From assembly GCF_902502825.2 (NCBI RefSeq), contig NZ_LR723670.1, positions 310,001-374,000 of the forward strand: 64,000 nucleotides of DNA. Reading direction: 5' to 3'. The stretch is from Pseudorhizobium flavum (lineage in GTDB: Bacteria; Pseudomonadota; Alphaproteobacteria; Rhizobiales; Rhizobiaceae). The translations under genes and the position numbers were made by a program. The notes under the pieces were generated by a model. It saw nothing but the letters and a program-made list of their open reading frames with translations. It was not told the DNA's origin and ran no database searches. Positions within the stretch are counted from its first letter, which is position 1; each line of letters opens with the position of its first letter. Below, piece after piece: positions 63,638-64,000 of the stretch.

Positions 63638-64000
63638 GCCGTCTTGCGCGGCACCATGGCGGCGAGGAACACGCCGCGCATCAGCAGGAACAGGTTGAGT
63701 GCCGCCCACAGACCGTGATTGGCATAGGCCGGCACCAGCGTCAGCAGGGCCACGCAATAGGCGACAAATGACAGCAGCATCATGTTACGCATTTCCCGCG
63801 ACCAGATGGCGCCGATGAAGACGCCGTCCATCTGGAAGGCGAGCGCTCCGGCAAGGCCGGTCATCGCGGCCCAGGGAAGATAGGCGATTGCGATTTCCCG
63901 CACCTCCGGCGATGTCGTCAGCAGCTGGATGATCGGCTGGCCGAACAGCAGGAAGAAGGCAGCAAGGACGCCTGCCATGGCGAAGGACCAGACGGCCGTG
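63613..64000 (-). CDS. MATE family efflux transporter, C-terminal part (gene runs past the window)
   Basis: The last 128 or so codons of a MATE (DinF-like) multidrug/toxin exporter. About four hydrophobic helices are visible (AGVLAAFFLLFGQPIIQLLT, IAIAYLPWAAMTGLAGALAF, MMLLSFVAYCVALLTLVPAY, ALNLFLLMRGVFLAAMV), and GVFIGAIWSREMRN is the conserved loop of the second half. It ends 25 bases inside the 3' end of pyrD, a convergent overlap. The N-terminus lies outside the window. Confidence 0.85.
   Translation of the reverse strand, partial: TAVWSFAMAGVLAAFFLLFGQPIIQLLTTSPEVREIAIAYLPWAAMTGLAGALAFQMDGVFIGAIWSREMRNMMLLSFVAYCVALLTLVPAYANHGLWAALNLFLLMRGVFLAAMVPRKTAQSFIAAQ

Overview
The window is ordinary chromosomal DNA of a Rhizobiaceae-type alphaproteobacterium (Rhizobium/Agrobacterium/Sinorhizobium relatives). 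Evidence: high G+C coding sequence, the order phoH-ybeY-tlyC/corC-lnt-HTH-metK-trmB, the block gcrA-argD-argF-hslO-apaG-metZ, a SAM-II riboswitch before metZ, a GcrA regulator with clustered GANTC sites, and a ROSE-like leader on a small heat shock gene. I see no rRNA operon, insertion sequence, integrase, prophage or CRISPR array. Three tRNAs are present: Arg-ACG, Thr-CGT and Gly-CCC.

Layout. 1-6.7 kb: RNA processing and envelope genes (phoH end, ybeY, corC, lnt), a PraR/PhrR-like regulator, then metK and trmB. 6.7-10.7 kb: DUF1150 and Hsp20 (minus), nucleoside hydrolase facing ribokinase, rmuC. 10.8-15.7 kb: def-fmt-truA facing a membrane protein, dapE and dapD. 15.8-23.3 kb: LOG-type phosphoribohydrolase, an exported EF-hand protein, a HAD nucleotidase, a DMT exporter, argB, engB, and rpmH-rnpA-yidC (minus). 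23.8-29.6 kb: a chemoreceptor, a sensor kinase, tRNA-Arg, an atypical SDR and a Sel1-repeat protein. 29.8-36.1 kb: pyrC-pyrE, a PfkB sugar kinase, pgi and fadD. 36.3-41.8 kb: a PRC-barrel protein, a GNAT-like protein facing a translationally coupled ACP / AMP-ligase / NadE-like operon, and xthA. 41.9-47.6 kb: a DapA-like/RraA-like pair, two small ORFs, tRNA-Thr, a nitronate monooxygenase-like gene, an Ala/Pro-rich membrane protein and ppk2. 47.8-56.5 kb: phoR, gcrA, argD, argF, hslO, apaG, metZ, a tandem-domain dCTP deaminase and tRNA-Gly. 56.7-64 kb: an exported small protein, a family 2 glycosyltransferase divergent from a periplasmic binding protein, an S24/LexA-like regulator, a LuxR-type response regulator, a small exported protein, DUF952-pyrD and the end of a MATE transporter.

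How the genes fit together. Several pathways are spread over the window: arginine (argB, argD, argF), pyrimidine (pyrC, pyrE, pyrD, dcd), methionine/SAM (metZ, metK, with SAM-using trmB), and translation start and tRNA maturation (def, fmt, truA, rnpA).

The most unusual points are the ACP/ligase/NadE-like operon with its convergent GNAT gene (a possible uncharacterised small-molecule or acyl-modification pathway); phoR lying directly beside gcrA with no pst-phoU-phoB genes between them; a dense GANTC cluster at the gcrA/argD promoter region; an SDR without the catalytic Ser and Lys; and several RNA or operator elements (SAM-II with terminator, ROSE-like thermometer, a SamR/SahR-like palindrome at metK, an ACGTAAACGT-type palindrome shared by fadD and the nitronate monooxygenase gene). 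All identifications come from reading motifs; no database search was run.
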